64,000 nt of DNA, taken from contig NZ_JAFDVD010000007.1 in assembly GCF_016887965.1 (NCBI RefSeq), positions 309,521 to 373,520 on the forward strand. The letters run 5' to 3'. Shown in pieces: positions 24,414-33,216 of the stretch (position 1 is the stretch's first letter; the number at the start of each line of letters is the position of its first letter). The position numbers were made by a program, and so were the translations under genes. The notes beneath the pieces were generated by a model, which had not been told where the DNA came from, ran no database searches, and saw only the letters and a list, made by a program, of their open reading frames with translations. The stretch is from Phycicoccus sonneratiae. GTDB taxonomy: Bacteria; Actinomycetota; Actinomycetes; Actinomycetales; Dermatophilaceae.

Positions 24414-25130
24414 TCAGGCCTCCACGGTCTCCTCGGTGAGGTTGCGGGTCTTGCTCGCGTCGAGCGGGATGCCCGGGCCCATCGTCGTCGACAGGGTCGC
24501 CTTGGTGATGTACCGGCCCTTGGAGGCGGCCGGCTTGAGCCGGAGCACCTCCTCGAGGGCGGTGGCGTAGTTCTCGACGAGCGACTTCTCGTCGAAGGAG
24601 GCCTTGCCGATGATGAAGTGGAGGTTCGCGTGCTTGTCGACGCGGAACTCGATCTTGCCGCCTTTGATGTCGGACACGGCCTTGGCGGTGTCCATCGTGA
24701 CGGTGCCGGTCTTCGGGTTCGGCATGAGGCCGCGCGGACCGAGGACCTTGCCGAGCCGGCCGACCTTGCCCATGAGGTCGGGGGTGGCGACGACGGCGTC
24801 GAAGTCGAGCCAGCCGCCGGCGACCTTCTCGAGGAGGTCGTCGGAGCCGACGTAGTCGGCGCCGGCCGCGGTGGCCGCCTCGGCCTTGTCGCCGTTGGCG
24901 AAGACGAGGACGCGGGCGGTCTTGCCCGTGCCGTGCGGCAGGTTGACCGTGCCGCGGACCATCTGGTCGGCCTTGCGCGGGTCGACACCGAGGCGGAAGG
25001 CCACCTCGACGGTCTCGTCGTACTTGGCCGACGCGACGTCCTTGGCGAGGCGGACGGCCTCGAGCGGGCTGTAGAGCTTGTCCGCGTCGATCTTCTCGGT
25101 CGCGGCGTTGTACGCCTTGCTGCGCTTCAT
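24414..25130 (-). CDS. rplA: 50S ribosomal protein L1
   Basis: The 238-residue L1 protein of the large-subunit L1 stalk, involved in E-site tRNA release. Recognisable motifs are [15 protein letters not shown] at the N-terminus, [21 protein letters not shown], and [12 protein letters not shown] in the RNA-binding region. Start is the ATG at 25130 at the conserved MKRSKAY; the upstream extension is not conserved. Follows rplK by 76 bases. Confidence 0.97.
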   Translation of the reverse strand: MKRSKAYNAATEKIDADKLYSPLEAVRLAKDVASAKYDETVEVAFRLGVDPRKADQMVRGTVNLPHGTGKTARVLVFANGDKAEAATAAGADYVGSDDLLEKVAGGWLDFDAVVATPDLMGKVGRLGKVLGPRGLMPNPKTGTVTMDTAKAVSDIKGGKIEFRVDKHANLHFIIGKASFDEKSLVENYATALEEVLRLKPAASKGRYITKATLSTTMGPGIPLDASKTRNLTEETVEA

Positions 25131-25206
25131 GTGCTGCTCCTGGTGTGGTGGTGGAGTCGTGGTCACCGGGCCGAAGCAGGCCCTGCCACAGGGGGTGGGA
25201 CCGGGC

Positions 25207-25638
25207 TCAGAGCTCGGTCTCGATGCCCATCTGACGGGCGGTGCCGGCGATGATCTTCATCGCGGCGTCGACGTCGTTGGCGTTGAGGTCGGGCATCTTG
25301 GCCTCGGCGATCTCGCGGAGCTGGTCCTTCGTGAGCTTGCCGGCCTTGGTCTTGTGCGGCTCGCCCGAGCCCTTCGCGACGCCCGCGGCCTTCTTGATGA
25401 GCTCGGAGGCCGGCGGGGTCTTCGTGATGAAGGTGAAGGAGCGGTCTTCGTAGACCGTGATGACGACGGGGATGATGCTGCCGCGCTGGTGCTCGGTCGC
25501 CGCGTTGTACGCCTTGACGAACTCCATGATGTTGACGCCGTGCTGACCGAGCGCGGGGCCGACGGGGGGCGCGGGGGTCGCGGCACCTGCCTGGATCTGC
25601 AGGTTGATGTAGCCGGAGACCTTCTTCTTGGGGGGCAT
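25207..25638 (-). CDS. rplK: 50S ribosomal protein L11
   Basis: The 143-residue L11 protein of the GTPase-associated centre, needed for stringent-response activation and the target area of thiopeptides. [20 protein letters not shown] and [19 protein letters not shown] are diagnostic, the latter holding the proline-rich N-terminal domain. Length is standard. An AGGA ribosome binding site precedes the ATG at 25638. Confidence 0.98.
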   Translation of the reverse strand: MPPKKKVSGYINLQIQAGAATPAPPVGPALGQHGVNIMEFVKAYNAATEHQRGSIIPVVITVYEDRSFTFITKTPPASELIKKAAGVAKGSGEPHKTKAGKLTKDQLREIAEAKMPDLNANDVDAAMKIIAGTARQMGIETEL

Positions 25639-25693
25639 GACTGTCCTTCTTCGGTGGTGGTGGGCCGACGCCGTGGGCGATGACCCCTTTGCA

Positions 25694-25711
25694 GCCCCGG
25701 GTCCCCGGGGC
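25694..25711 (-). terminator. Hairpin between nusG and rplK
   Basis: An 8-bp perfect stem GCCCCGGG/CCCGGGGC with a two-base loop lies in the 89-base gap between the nusG stop and the rplK start. It may attenuate read-through so that nusG and rplK levels differ; there is no T-run. Confidence 0.5.
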
Positions 25712-25727
25712 AGGGCTCCTCAGCGGC

Positions 25728-26678
25728 TCAGATCTTGGCGACCTGGCTGAAGGAGAGCTCGACCGGGGTCTCCCGGCCGAAGATCGAGACGAGCACCTTG
25801 AGCTTCTGGGTGTCGGCGTTGATCTCGGAGATCGTCGCCGGCAGGGTCTCGAAGGGGCCGTCCATGACGGTGACGGACTCGCCGACCTCGAAGTCGACGA
25901 CCGTGGTCTCGCTCGTCCCACCGCCGCCGGCGGCCTGGGTGCCACCGGAGGCGCTCGCGGCGGCCGGCGACTCGAGGTCGGCCGGCTTGAGCATCGTGAA
26001 GACCTCGTCGAGGGTCAGCGGCACCGGCTGGTGGGCGTTGCCGACGAACCCGGTGACGCCCGGGGTGTGCCGGACGGCGCCCCACGACTCGTCGGTGAGG
26101 TCCATCCGGACGAGGACGTAGCCGGGCATCCGGACGCGGCGCACGAGCTTGCGCTGCCCGGACTTGATCTCGGTGACCTCCTCCATCGGGACCTGGGTCT
26201 CGAAGATGTAGTCCTCCATGTTGAGGGACTGCGTCCGGTTCTCGAGGTTGGCCTTCACGCGGTTCTCGTAGCCCGCGTAGGAGTGGATGACGTACCAGTC
26301 GCCGAACTTCGAGGCGAGGTCGTCCTTGAACGCCTGGACCGGGTCGATGCCCTCGAGGACGTCGCCGTCCTCGTCGACGGGAGTGGCCGGGGCCGCGTCG
26401 GCGGTGTCGTCGGCGTCGGTGTCCGCGTCGTCCGCCTCGGCGTCGGCGGTCTCGTCGGCGTCGACGGTCTCGTCGGCGTCGGTGTCCGTCTCGTCGTCGG
26501 CCGGCGCGGCGTCGAAGGCCTCGGCGGCCTCGAGGTCGGCCTCCTGCACGGGCGTCTCGTCGACCGGGAGGTCGGCGGCGGGGGCGTCCGCGGCGGACTC
26601 CTCCGTCACGGCCTCGAGCGCCACCTCGGGGGCGTCGTCGGACGCCACGTCGGGGTTGTCGGTCCACTGGTCGGACAC
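25728..26678 (-). CDS. nusG: Transcription termination/antitermination factor NusG
   Basis: A 316-residue NusG that binds the RNA polymerase clamp and modulates pausing and termination. The NGN domain starts near residue 125 ([20 protein letters not shown]) and includes [20 protein letters not shown]; the KOW domain is C-terminal ([19 protein letters not shown]...). The first ~115 residues form a very acidic, Ala/Asp/Glu/Thr-rich extension with tandem DADET-like repeats, a low-complexity feature seen in actinobacterial NusG but unusually regular here. Downstream of secE in the usual order. Confidence 0.97.
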   Translation of the reverse strand: MSDQWTDNPDVASDDAPEVALEAVTEESAADAPAADLPVDETPVQEADLEAAEAFDAAPADDETDTDADETVDADETADAEADDADTDADDTADAAPATPVDEDGDVLEGIDPVQAFKDDLASKFGDWYVIHSYAGYENRVKANLENRTQSLNMEDYIFETQVPMEEVTEIKSGQRKLVRRVRMPGYVLVRMDLTDESWGAVRHTPGVTGFVGNAHQPVPLTLDEVFTMLKPADLESPAAASASGGTQAAGGGGTSETTVVDFEVGESVTVMDGPFETLPATISEINADTQKLKVLVSIFGRETPVELSFSQVAKI

Positions 26679-26730
26679 GGGTGACCTCTTCCTTCGTCTG
26701 CTGGTGCCGGGAGCTGCGTGCGCGTGCGGG

Positions 26731-27003
26731 TCAGGAACCGTCGCCCAGGACCAGGGCGATCAGCTTGCTGAAGCCGAAGTCGAGGCCGGAGACGATCGCC
26801 ATCATCACCGTGACGAACACGATGACGACGATGGTGTAGTTCCACAGCTCGTTCCGGGTCGGCCGGACGACCTTGCGCAGCTCGTCGAGGATCTGGCTGA
26901 CGAACAGGCCGATGGCGCGGAACCACCGGGAGACGCGGTTGCCGCCCCGCTCCGTGCCCTTGGCGGGCTTGGAGGGAGTCCTGGTCTGACCCACGTCAGT
27001 CAC
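26731..27003 (-). CDS. secE: Preprotein translocase subunit SecE
   Basis: The 90-residue SecE subunit of the SecYEG translocon. A basic N-terminus precedes the conserved amphipathic segment [20 protein letters not shown] and a single C-terminal transmembrane helix (about residues 57-80). Length and position directly before nusG are typical. Confidence 0.96.
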   Translation of the reverse strand: MTDVGQTRTPSKPAKGTERGGNRVSRWFRAIGLFVSQILDELRKVVRPTRNELWNYTIVVIVFVTVMMAIVSGLDFGFSKLIALVLGDGS

Positions 27004-27113
27004 GGTGCCTCTTCACGTCGAGCTGTTCGGTTCGGGTGCCTTCCGGGCGGTGCGTCCGCGAAGGCAGCCCGACGAGGCGGGCCGCGTTTCGTGGACGTAC
27101 CACACGTGCGACG

Positions 27114-27186
27114 CAGGGCAGGAGGGACTCGAACCCCCAACCGCCGGTTTTGGAGACCGGTGCTCTACCAATTGAGCCACTGCCCT
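27114..27186 (-). tRNA. tRNA-Trp (CCA)
   Basis: A 73-base cloverleaf on the minus strand. The acceptor stem AGGGCAG pairs with CTGCCCT, the discriminator is G, the anticodon stem/loop CGGTCTCCAAAACCG has loop CTCCAAA (anticodon CCA), and the T-arm contains GGTTCGAGTCC. CCA is not encoded. Its place just upstream of secE matches the trpT-secE order in mycobacteria. Confidence 0.97.
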
Positions 27187-27209
27187 GTGGGACCGCCGTT
27201 GGGGGGCGG

Positions 27210-27237
27210 GCCCGGGGTGGTGCGACCTCCCCCGGGC
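27210..27237. terminator. GC-rich inverted repeat between the nuclease gene and tRNA-Trp
   Basis: GCCCGGGG and CCCCGGGC flank a 12-base interior, forming an 8-bp stem. It lies 104 bases past the end of the secreted nuclease gene and 24 bases upstream of tRNA-Trp, both on the minus strand, so it may terminate the former and insulate the latter. Weak evidence. Confidence 0.35.
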
Positions 27238-27340
27238 ACGCCGAAGGATGGTGGTCACACCGAACGGACAGCATACGTGACGCCCCGGTCCGGGCGCGAA
27301 CCCGCCCGACCCGGGGCATCCCGAGTCCGTCCGTCGTCGT

Positions 27341-28168
27341 TCAGCGCAGGGTGGTCGTGACGCGGAGGATCTTGTGCCCGGTGGTCGGATCCTGCACGAG
27401 CTTGCCGCCCGCCCCGAGGGGGGTGTGGTTCTCCGAGAAGAACACGTAGTCGATCTTGCCCTTGCGGTGGGTGTCCGGCCCGACGCGCTTCATGCGCCCC
27501 TTGGGCAGCTGCCCGGCCTCGACGAAGCGGCCCTCCGAGCGCGCCTGCGGGTACATGTACAGCGGGTCGAGCTCGGTGGAGGTGGGCTGCGAGTTCAGGT
27601 CACCGGCCACGATGACGGCGTCCTGGGCGTCGATCCACGCGTTCGTGATCGCCTTGATCCGCTCCGTCTCGCCACGGCGCACCACCGCCGCGTTCGTGTC
27701 GTACGTCGACAGGTGGGTGGAGCAGGCGTGGGTCCGGTGGCCCCCGAAGCCGAACACGACGCACGCCAGGCCGAAGGTCTTGCCCTCGCCGGGGACCTTG
27801 TACGCCTCCGCGAAGATGCTCCCCTTGCCCGGACGGATCGCGACGTTGCCCTTGCCCGCCGGGCACCGGTCGTTGGACGTCTGCTCGTGGTAGCTGACCG
27901 TCCACCCCTTGTGCTTCTTCTTGAGGTCCTTGACCCACGACTGGCAGACCTCCTGCATGGTTGCCACATCCGCCCTGCCCTGCTCGAGGTCGCGCACGAC
28001 CTGCTGGAAGCGGTCCTTGTGCTGGTCGGTGTTGTGCTGGATGACCCGGATCGTCGTCGGGGCTGCGGCCTCGGCGGCCGGTGCGGTCGCGGTGGTGCCG
28101 ACGAGGCCGGCGGCCGTGACGCCCGCCACGGCGAGCGCGGCGAGGAGCGGGCGGGTGCGGAGCTTCAT
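27341..28168 (-). CDS. Secreted endonuclease/exonuclease/phosphatase-family protein
   Basis: A 275-residue secreted metal-dependent phosphoesterase fold. A Sec signal peptide covers residues 1 to about 33 (MKLRTRPLLAALAVAGVTAA, cleavage near AEA-A). EEP motifs follow in order: VIQHNTD (Asn), TMQEVCQSW (metal-ligand Glu), STHLSTYD (His), VAGDLNSQP (GDxN), KGKIDYVFF (Asp) and a C-terminal GHK in place of the usual catalytic SDH. It could be a nuclease or a phosphatase; the substrate is not predictable. The ATG at 28168 is chosen because it begins the signal peptide. Confidence 0.88.
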   Translation of the reverse strand: MKLRTRPLLAALAVAGVTAAGLVGTTATAPAAEAAAPTTIRVIQHNTDQHKDRFQQVVRDLEQGRADVATMQEVCQSWVKDLKKKHKGWTVSYHEQTSNDRCPAGKGNVAIRPGKGSIFAEAYKVPGEGKTFGLACVVFGFGGHRTHACSTHLSTYDTNAAVVRRGETERIKAITNAWIDAQDAVIVAGDLNSQPTSTELDPLYMYPQARSEGRFVEAGQLPKGRMKRVGPDTHRKGKIDYVFFSENHTPLGAGGKLVQDPTTGHKILRVTTTLR

Positions 28169-28326
28169 GTGGTTCCCCCAGGGGTTGGTGGAGGGGCGCG
28201 GTTCGCCCCCCGGCAGTCCCCGACCGTGCCAGCCCTCCCGGCGGCTCGCGATGGGGAGCACTCCCCCGCCGGTCGCTCCCTGGTCGGCCCCGACGGCCCC
28301 GGCTGCGCCTCTGCCACGATGGGTGG

Positions 28327-29628
28327 GTGAGCACCGCAGACGTCTCCCGGACCCCCCTCGCCGACCGCTCCCCCGAGGAGCTGCGTGCCTTCCTCGACGA
28401 GCAGCGCGCGGCGTACGCGACCCTCACCGAGCGGGGGCTGCGCCTCGACCTGACGCGCGGCAAGCCGAGCGCCGAGCAGCTCGACCTCTCCGAGCGGCTG
28501 CTCTCCCTGCCCGAGGGGCACCGCGACCGGGCCGGCACCGACGTCCGCAACTACGGCGGCCTCGAGGGACTGCCCGAGCTGCGCGAGATGTTCGCCGAGC
28601 TGCTCGGGGTCGACACCGACCAGATCGTCGCCGGGGGCAACGCGAGCCTGTCGATGATGCACGAGGTGCTCGTCTTCCACCTGCTGCACGGCGGGGTCGA
28701 CTCGCCGCGGCCGTGGAAGGACGAGGAGAAGGTCACCTTCGTCTGCCCCGTGCCCGGCTACGACCGGCACTACACGATGCTCGAGTCCTACGGCATCGAG
28801 ATGGTCACGGTGCCGATGCTCGCCGACGGGCCGGACGTCGACGCCGTCGAGGCCCTCGTGCGCGACGACCCGAGCGTCAAGGGCATGTGGATCGTGCCGA
28901 CCTACGCCAACCCCGCCGGGTCGGTCGTCACCCAGGAGGTCGCCGCCCGGCTCGCCGCGATGCCGGCCGCCGCGCCGGACTTCCGGCTGTTCTGGGACAA
29001 CGCCTACGCGCTGCACCACCTCACCGAGGACGAGGCCAAGTCCGCGGACATCCTCTCGCTCGCCTCGGCCGCGGGGCACCCGCACCGTCCGGTCGTCTTC
29101 GCCTCGACGAGCAAGGTGACCTTCGCCGGCGCCGGGGTGGCCTTCCTCGCCGGGTCGCGCGAGACGGTCGGCTGGTACCTCGGGCACCTGAAGTTCGCCT
29201 CGATCGGACCCGACAAGGTCAACCACCTGCGCCACGTGCAGTTCTTCGGCTCCCCGGACGGTGTGCGGTCGCACATGGGCCGGCACCGCGAGATCCTCGC
29301 GCCGAAGTTCGCCGCGGTCGACGCCGCCCTCTCGGCCGGGCTCGACGGACTCGGGATCGCCGAGTGGACCCGTCCGCGCGGCGGCTACTTCGTCAGCCTC
29401 GACGTGCCGGACGGGTGCGCCTCGCGCGTCGTCGCGCTGGCCAAGGAGGCCGGCATCGCGCTGACCCCCGCCGGGGCCTCGTTCCCGTACGGCAAGGACC
29501 CGCGCGACCGGAACATCCGTCTCGCGCCGTCGTTCCCGGTCCTCGAGGAGGTCGAGACGGCGATGGCCGGGGTCGCGACGTGCGTCGCCCTGGCCGCGGC
29601 CGAGCAGCTCGTCGGCGACGTAGGGTGA
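28327..29628 (+). CDS. PLP-dependent aminotransferase, class I (PF12897-like)
   Basis: A 433-residue fold-type I PLP enzyme. It resembles the Asp/MocR-like aminotransferase group common in actinobacteria, with RNYGGLEGLPELREMFAELL at the N-terminus, ANPAGSVVT in the cofactor region, LFWDNAYALHHL and the PLP lysine in STSKVTFAGAGVAFL (about residue 262). The conserved arginine for the substrate carboxylate is likely in RNIRLAPSFP near the C-terminus. Starts with GTG at 28327. Four bases separate it from the DUF5709 gene, so the two are probably cotranscribed. Amino-donor specificity is not shown. Confidence 0.88.
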   Translation: MSTADVSRTPLADRSPEELRAFLDEQRAAYATLTERGLRLDLTRGKPSAEQLDLSERLLSLPEGHRDRAGTDVRNYGGLEGLPELREMFAELLGVDTDQIVAGGNASLSMMHEVLVFHLLHGGVDSPRPWKDEEKVTFVCPVPGYDRHYTMLESYGIEMVTVPMLADGPDVDAVEALVRDDPSVKGMWIVPTYANPAGSVVTQEVAARLAAMPAAAPDFRLFWDNAYALHHLTEDEAKSADILSLASAAGHPHRPVVFASTSKVTFAGAGVAFLAGSRETVGWYLGHLKFASIGPDKVNHLRHVQFFGSPDGVRSHMGRHREILAPKFAAVDAALSAGLDGLGIAEWTRPRGGYFVSLDVPDGCASRVVALAKEAGIALTPAGASFPYGKDPRDRNIRLAPSFPVLEEVETAMAGVATCVALAAAEQLVGDVG

Positions 29629-29632
29629 CGGG

Positions 29633-30142
29633 ATGAGCGAGCACCCCGACGAGCGCGACGAGCCCACCTACGGCGACGAGGACCAGCTCCAGCCCGAGGA
29701 CACCCTCGAGCAGGAGGACGTCGACGACGTGCTCGACCGCGGGTACTCCCCGCCGGAGCGTCTGCACGGCTCGATCGCCCACGGGGTGACCGCCGAGGAG
29801 CAGGGGCGCGACGAGACCATCGAGGAGCGCATCCACCAGGAGGTGCCCGACCCGGCGTCGGCCTACGGGGCGCCGGACAACGAGTCCGGGCTCGACGAGG
29901 ACCGCGTCGGCGGCGACGACCCCGACGCGATCGACGCCGAGGACGACTGGCTCGGCGACGGCGAGGTCGGTGACGAGCGGGCCGGACGGCTCATCGCGCC
30001 GGACGAGGGGCTCGGCTCAGACGACGAGAAGGACCTCGTCGGCAAGGACGTCGGCATCGACGGTGCGGCGGCCTCGGCCGAGGAGGCCGCGGTCCACGTG
30101 GTCGGCGAGGGCGACGTCGACGAGGAGACCTCGGAGGAGTGA
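29633..30142 (+). CDS. DUF5709 family protein
   Basis: A 169-residue, strongly acidic, probably soluble and partly disordered protein. Features typical of actinobacterial DUF5709 proteins are the early DDVLDRGYSPPERLHGSIAH, the ETIEERIHQEVPDP segment and the AGRLIAPDEG motif. Function unknown. Its stop overlaps the GTG of the following deaminase gene by four bases. Confidence 0.88.
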   Translation: MSEHPDERDEPTYGDEDQLQPEDTLEQEDVDDVLDRGYSPPERLHGSIAHGVTAEEQGRDETIEERIHQEVPDPASAYGAPDNESGLDEDRVGGDDPDAIDAEDDWLGDGEVGDERAGRLIAPDEGLGSDDEKDLVGKDVGIDGAAASAEEAAVHVVGEGDVDEETSEE

Positions 30143-31224
30143 GCGACGGCGCCGGACGGGGTCCGGCGACGGGCGCCGAGCCGTCGGCGTCCCGCCCGGT
30201 CGGCACGCTGCCGAAGGCCCACCTCCACCTCCACTTCACCGGCTCCATGCGGGTCGAGACGGTCCGCGAGATGGCCCGCTCGCACGGGCTGCGGCTGCCG
30301 GCGACGCTGACCACGGACTACCCGCCGCTCTTCGACGCCGCCGACCGGCGCGGGTGGTTCCGCTTCCAGCGCCTCTACGACGTCGCGCGCGCCTGCGTGC
30401 GGGGCGAGGCCGACATGCGGCGGATCGTCCGCGAGGCCGCGCTCGACGACGGGGCCGAGGGCTCGCGGTGGCTCGAGATCCAGGTCGACCCGACGTCGTA
30501 CGCGCCCTTCGTCGGGGGGATCACGCCGGCCCTGGAGATCGTGCTCGACGAGGCGGCCGAGGTGTCCCGGGTGCCGGGCGCGGCACAGGTGGCGGTCGTC
30601 GTGGCCGCCTCCCGGATGCGCCACCCGCTGGAGGCGCGGACCCTCGCGCGGCTCGCGGCCCGGTACGCGGGGTCCGGGGCGGGGACGGTCGTCGGGTTCG
30701 GGTTGTCCAACGACGAGCGGCGGGGTGACACGGCCGAGTTCGCGGCCGCCTTCGGGATCGCGCGGCGGGCCGGCCTGGCGTCGGTACCGCACGCCGGGGA
30801 GCTCCTCGGGGCCGAGGCGGTGGCGGCGACGCTGGAGGCCGCCGTGCCGGACCGGATCGGTCACGGGGTGCGGTCGGTGGAGGACCCGCGGGTGCTCGAC
30901 CGGGTCGTCGAGGCCGGGGTGGCGCTGGAGGTGTGCCCGGGGTCGAACGTGTCGCTCGGGGTGTACGACGTGCCGGAGGAGGTGCCGCTGCGGCGGCTGC
31001 TGTCGGCGGGGGCGACGGTGGCGCTCGGGGCGGACGACCCGCTGATCTTCGGGTCGCGGCTGGCCGAGCAGTACGAGACGGCACGGACGGTGCACGGCCT
31101 GTCCGACGCCGAGCTGGCCGGGCTGGCACGGGCGTCGTTCGCGGCGAGCCGGGCGCCGGCCGAGGTCCGCGCGGCAGCGGAGCGGGACATCGCGGCGTGG
31201 CTCGAGGACCCGGGCGGGGGGTGA
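30139..31224 (+). CDS. Adenosine deaminase-like amidohydrolase
   Basis: A 361-residue TIM-barrel amidohydrolase of the adenosine deaminase family (adenosine to inosine, or a related aminopurine substrate). Zinc ligands are in KAHLHLHFTGSM (the HxH pair), VPHAGE (third His plus catalytic Glu), RIGHGV (catalytic His) and LGADDPLIFG (Asp). HFTGS instead of HLDGA/HGSL marks a distinct subgroup whose substrate preference I cannot assign. GTG start at 30139 by GTGA overlap with the DUF5709 gene. Hairpin repeats begin eight bases after its stop. Confidence 0.9.
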   Translation: MSDGAGRGPATGAEPSASRPVGTLPKAHLHLHFTGSMRVETVREMARSHGLRLPATLTTDYPPLFDAADRRGWFRFQRLYDVARACVRGEADMRRIVREAALDDGAEGSRWLEIQVDPTSYAPFVGGITPALEIVLDEAAEVSRVPGAAQVAVVVAASRMRHPLEARTLARLAARYAGSGAGTVVGFGLSNDERRGDTAEFAAAFGIARRAGLASVPHAGELLGAEAVAATLEAAVPDRIGHGVRSVEDPRVLDRVVEAGVALEVCPGSNVSLGVYDVPEEVPLRRLLSAGATVALGADDPLIFGSRLAEQYETARTVHGLSDAELAGLARASFAASRAPAEVRAAAERDIAAWLEDPGGG

Positions 31225-31231
31225 TCCGACT

Positions 31232-31268
31232 GCTCTCGGTTGAGTCAGCATGTGTAGCAACCGAGAGC
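31232..31268. repeat. Hairpin repeat copy 1
   Basis: A 37-base element with an 11-bp perfect stem GCTCTCGGTTG / CAACCGAGAGC around a 15-base loop AGTCAGCATGTGTAG. First of three copies; stem and loop are both conserved between copies, as are the flanks CCGACT and GG(C/T)CGAACAC with copy 3. It starts eight bases after the deaminase-like gene. Confidence 0.9.
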
Positions 31269-31316
31269 GGCCGAACACCCCACCCGAACCTCCGAACGGC
31301 GCCGGGTGCGGCGCGA

Positions 31317-31357
31317 GTGCTCTCGGTCGAGTCGGCATGTGAAGTAACCGAGAGCAC
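31317..31357. repeat. Hairpin repeat copy 2
   Basis: Second copy: stem GTGCTCTCGGT / ACCGAGAGCAC (11 bp) enclosing CGAGTCGGCATGTGAAGTA. The stem has an outward extension (GTG/CAC), and the inner pairs differ from copy 1 (CG/TA, unpaired) while the loop keeps AGTCxGxATGTGxAG. Confidence 0.9.
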
Positions 31358-31397
31358 ACACGACCCGTCGGCCGGCCGGCCTGGGCGTCAACCGACT

Positions 31398-31434
31398 GCT
31401 CTCGGTTGAGTCGGTATGTGAAGCAACCGAGAGC
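31398..31434. repeat. Hairpin repeat copy 3
   Basis: Third copy: stem GCTCTCGGTTG / CAACCGAGAGC, loop AGTCGGTATGTGAAG. Stem identical to copy 1; the loop differs at a few positions. The interval 31225-31552 contains these three repeats and no gene. Confidence 0.9.
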
Positions 31435-31552
31435 GGTCGAACACACCCCCCATCCGGGTCCGCATCGTCCACAGGGGCGCTCCCCGAGGCCGTGATCCAC
31501 AGGCCGCCGCCCGGGTCTGGCACCACCGGCGCCGCCCGACGACGCTCCCTCC

Positions 31553-32101
31553 ATGGACAGCCGACCGAACAGCTACCCCACCTTCGCCGCCGAGCTCCTC
31601 GAGGCGCGGGCGACCCTCACGCTCGGCGAGGAGATCGGGCTGGCCCTGCGCGCCACCCGGCACCGGCTGCGCCTCAGCCAGCGCGCGTACGCGTCGCTGC
31701 GCGGCTGGTCGACGAGCCGGCTGGCCCGGCTCGAGGCCGGCGCGGAGCGGCTGCGCCTCGCCGACGTCGTCGCCGCCCTCGAGGGCACCGAGTACCGGTT
31801 GGCACTCTGCCGCCGGTCGGTCACCGGTCCCTCTCCCCCGCCGACCGGCGCACCGGCCCCGGCCGGAGCCGCACTCCCGGTCCCCGTGCCACCGGAGCAC
31901 TGGCCGCGCACCGAGCTCCTGGCCCGTGTCCGCGACGGCAGCCGACGCTTCCCGGGTCACCACGACACCGAGCAGGTCGACTTCCCACCCCGGTGGTGGT
32001 GGAACACCGAGGCCACCCGCGTCGGGACCGTGCCGCCGCACTGGAGCGCGCCGGTGCCGTGGGAGACCGACGCTGTCGGCCGCGAGGAGGGAGTCGCCTG
32101 A
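31553..32101 (+). CDS. XRE-family helix-turn-helix protein
   Basis: A 182-residue DNA-binding protein. An XRE-type helix-turn-helix lies near residues 27-65 (LALRATRHRLRLSQRAYASL and then GWSTSRLARLEAGAERLRL). A Pro-rich linker follows, then a Trp-rich C-terminal part (FPPRWWWNTEATR, PPHWSAPVPW) that I do not recognise. No cognate toxin or phage gene is nearby. It lies downstream of the hairpin repeats and converges on murB. Confidence 0.75.
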   Translation: MDSRPNSYPTFAAELLEARATLTLGEEIGLALRATRHRLRLSQRAYASLRGWSTSRLARLEAGAERLRLADVVAALEGTEYRLALCRRSVTGPSPPPTGAPAPAGAALPVPVPPEHWPRTELLARVRDGSRRFPGHHDTEQVDFPPRWWWNTEATRVGTVPPHWSAPVPWETDAVGREEGVA

Positions 32102-32142
32102 CGACCCGGCGAGCCTGTCCCGCCCGTGCAGAGGGGAGCCGC

Positions 32143-33216
32143 CTAGAGCTCCTGCCCGAGCAGCACCGGCTCGTTGACGAGCGTCACCCCGAAGGCCTCG
32201 CGCACCCCGTCGCGCACCTCGCGGGCCAGCGCCACGACGTCGGCCGCCCGCGCCGACCCTCGGTTGGTCAGGGCCAGCGAGTGTTTCGTCGACACGGCCG
32301 CGGGCCCGGGCATCGCGTACCCCTTGCCGAAGCCCGCGCGCTCGATGAGCCAGGCGGCCGAGGTCTTCACGCGGTCCCCCGCCTCGGGGAACCGGGGTGG
32401 CGGGGGCGCGTCGGCACCGAGCCGGTCCGCAGCCCGCGCCTCGAGGGCGGCGAACTCCTCGGTGGTGAGCACCGGGTTGGTGAAGAACGAGCCGCACGAC
32501 CACGTGTCGTGGTCCTCGACGGCCAGCACCATCCCGCGCCGCCGGCGCTGCGCGAGGACCGCCTCGCGCGCCTCGGCCAGTGGCACGCGCTCCCCCGCGG
32601 CCACCCCGAGCTGGGTCGCGAGGTCGGCGTAGCGCACCGGCTGGGACAGCGACTGGAGGACGAGCTGGAACATCACGTCGAGCACGACGTACCGGTCGGT
32701 GCCCTTGAAGAGCGAGTGCCGGTAGGTGAACCGGCAGTCCACCGACGTCATCGTCCGGACCTTCTCCTCGAGCCGGTCCCACACCCTCACCCGGGCGATG
32801 GTCTGGGCGACCTCCTGGCCGTAGGCCCCCACGTTCTGGATCGGCGTCGCCCCCGTCGACCCCGGGATGCCCGAGAGCGCCTCGATGCCCGACCACCCCT
32901 CGGCGACCGCCCGCTCGACGAACGGGTCCCAGGGCTCGCCCGCGGCGACCGTGACGTTGGCCCCGCCGCAGGAGTCGGCCGAGTCGACGCTCACCCCGCG
33001 CGTGGCGACGGCGACCACGGTCCCCGCGAACCCCTCGTCCGGCAGGACGAGGTTGGAGCCGCCGCCGAGGACGAGGAGCGGCTCGTCGGCGTCGTCGACC
33101 TCGCGCACGGCGTCGACGAGCTCGTCGGTGGTCTCGACCACGACCATCCGGGCCGCCGGGCCGCCGACGCGCATCGTCGTCCAGCCCGCGAGGGGCTCGT
33201 CGTGCAGCTCGCGCAT
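32143..33216 (-). CDS. murB: UDP-N-acetylenolpyruvoylglucosamine reductase
   Basis: A 357-residue MurB, the flavoenzyme that reduces the enolpyruvyl group to give UDP-MurNAc in peptidoglycan synthesis. FAD-binding motifs: LGGGSNLVLPDEGF, GIPGSTGATPIQNVGAYGQE. The active-site serine is in WSCGSFFTNPVL, and the C-terminal catalytic region includes TKHSLALTN. The ATG at 33216 overlaps the HadB-like gene stop by one base (TGATG), so murB is the third gene of a had-murB operon, an arrangement also found in related actinobacteria. Confidence 0.96.
   Translation of the reverse strand: MRELHDEPLAGWTTMRVGGPAARMVVVETTDELVDAVREVDDADEPLLVLGGGSNLVLPDEGFAGTVVAVATRGVSVDSADSCGGANVTVAAGEPWDPFVERAVAEGWSGIEALSGIPGSTGATPIQNVGAYGQEVAQTIARVRVWDRLEEKVRTMTSVDCRFTYRHSLFKGTDRYVVLDVMFQLVLQSLSQPVRYADLATQLGVAAGERVPLAEAREAVLAQRRRRGMVLAVEDHDTWSCGSFFTNPVLTTEEFAALEARAADRLGADAPPPPRFPEAGDRVKTSAAWLIERAGFGKGYAMPGPAAVSTKHSLALTNRGSARAADVVALAREVRDGVREAFGVTLVNEPVLLGQEL

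Noticed and set aside
30139..31224. HLHFTGS in the deaminase as a lost active site
   Set aside because: Both histidines of the HxH metal site are kept and the other catalytic residues are present, so it reads as a subfamily variant, not a broken enzyme.
31232..31434. CRISPR array
   Set aside because: Only three copies, spacers of about 50 and 42 bases, diverged repeats that are themselves full dyads, and no cas genes in the window.
31465..31501. Two DnaA-box-like sequences (TCGTCCACA and TGATCCACA) suggesting an origin
   Set aside because: Only two imperfect boxes, no AT-rich unwinding region, and no dnaA, dnaN or other origin genes nearby.
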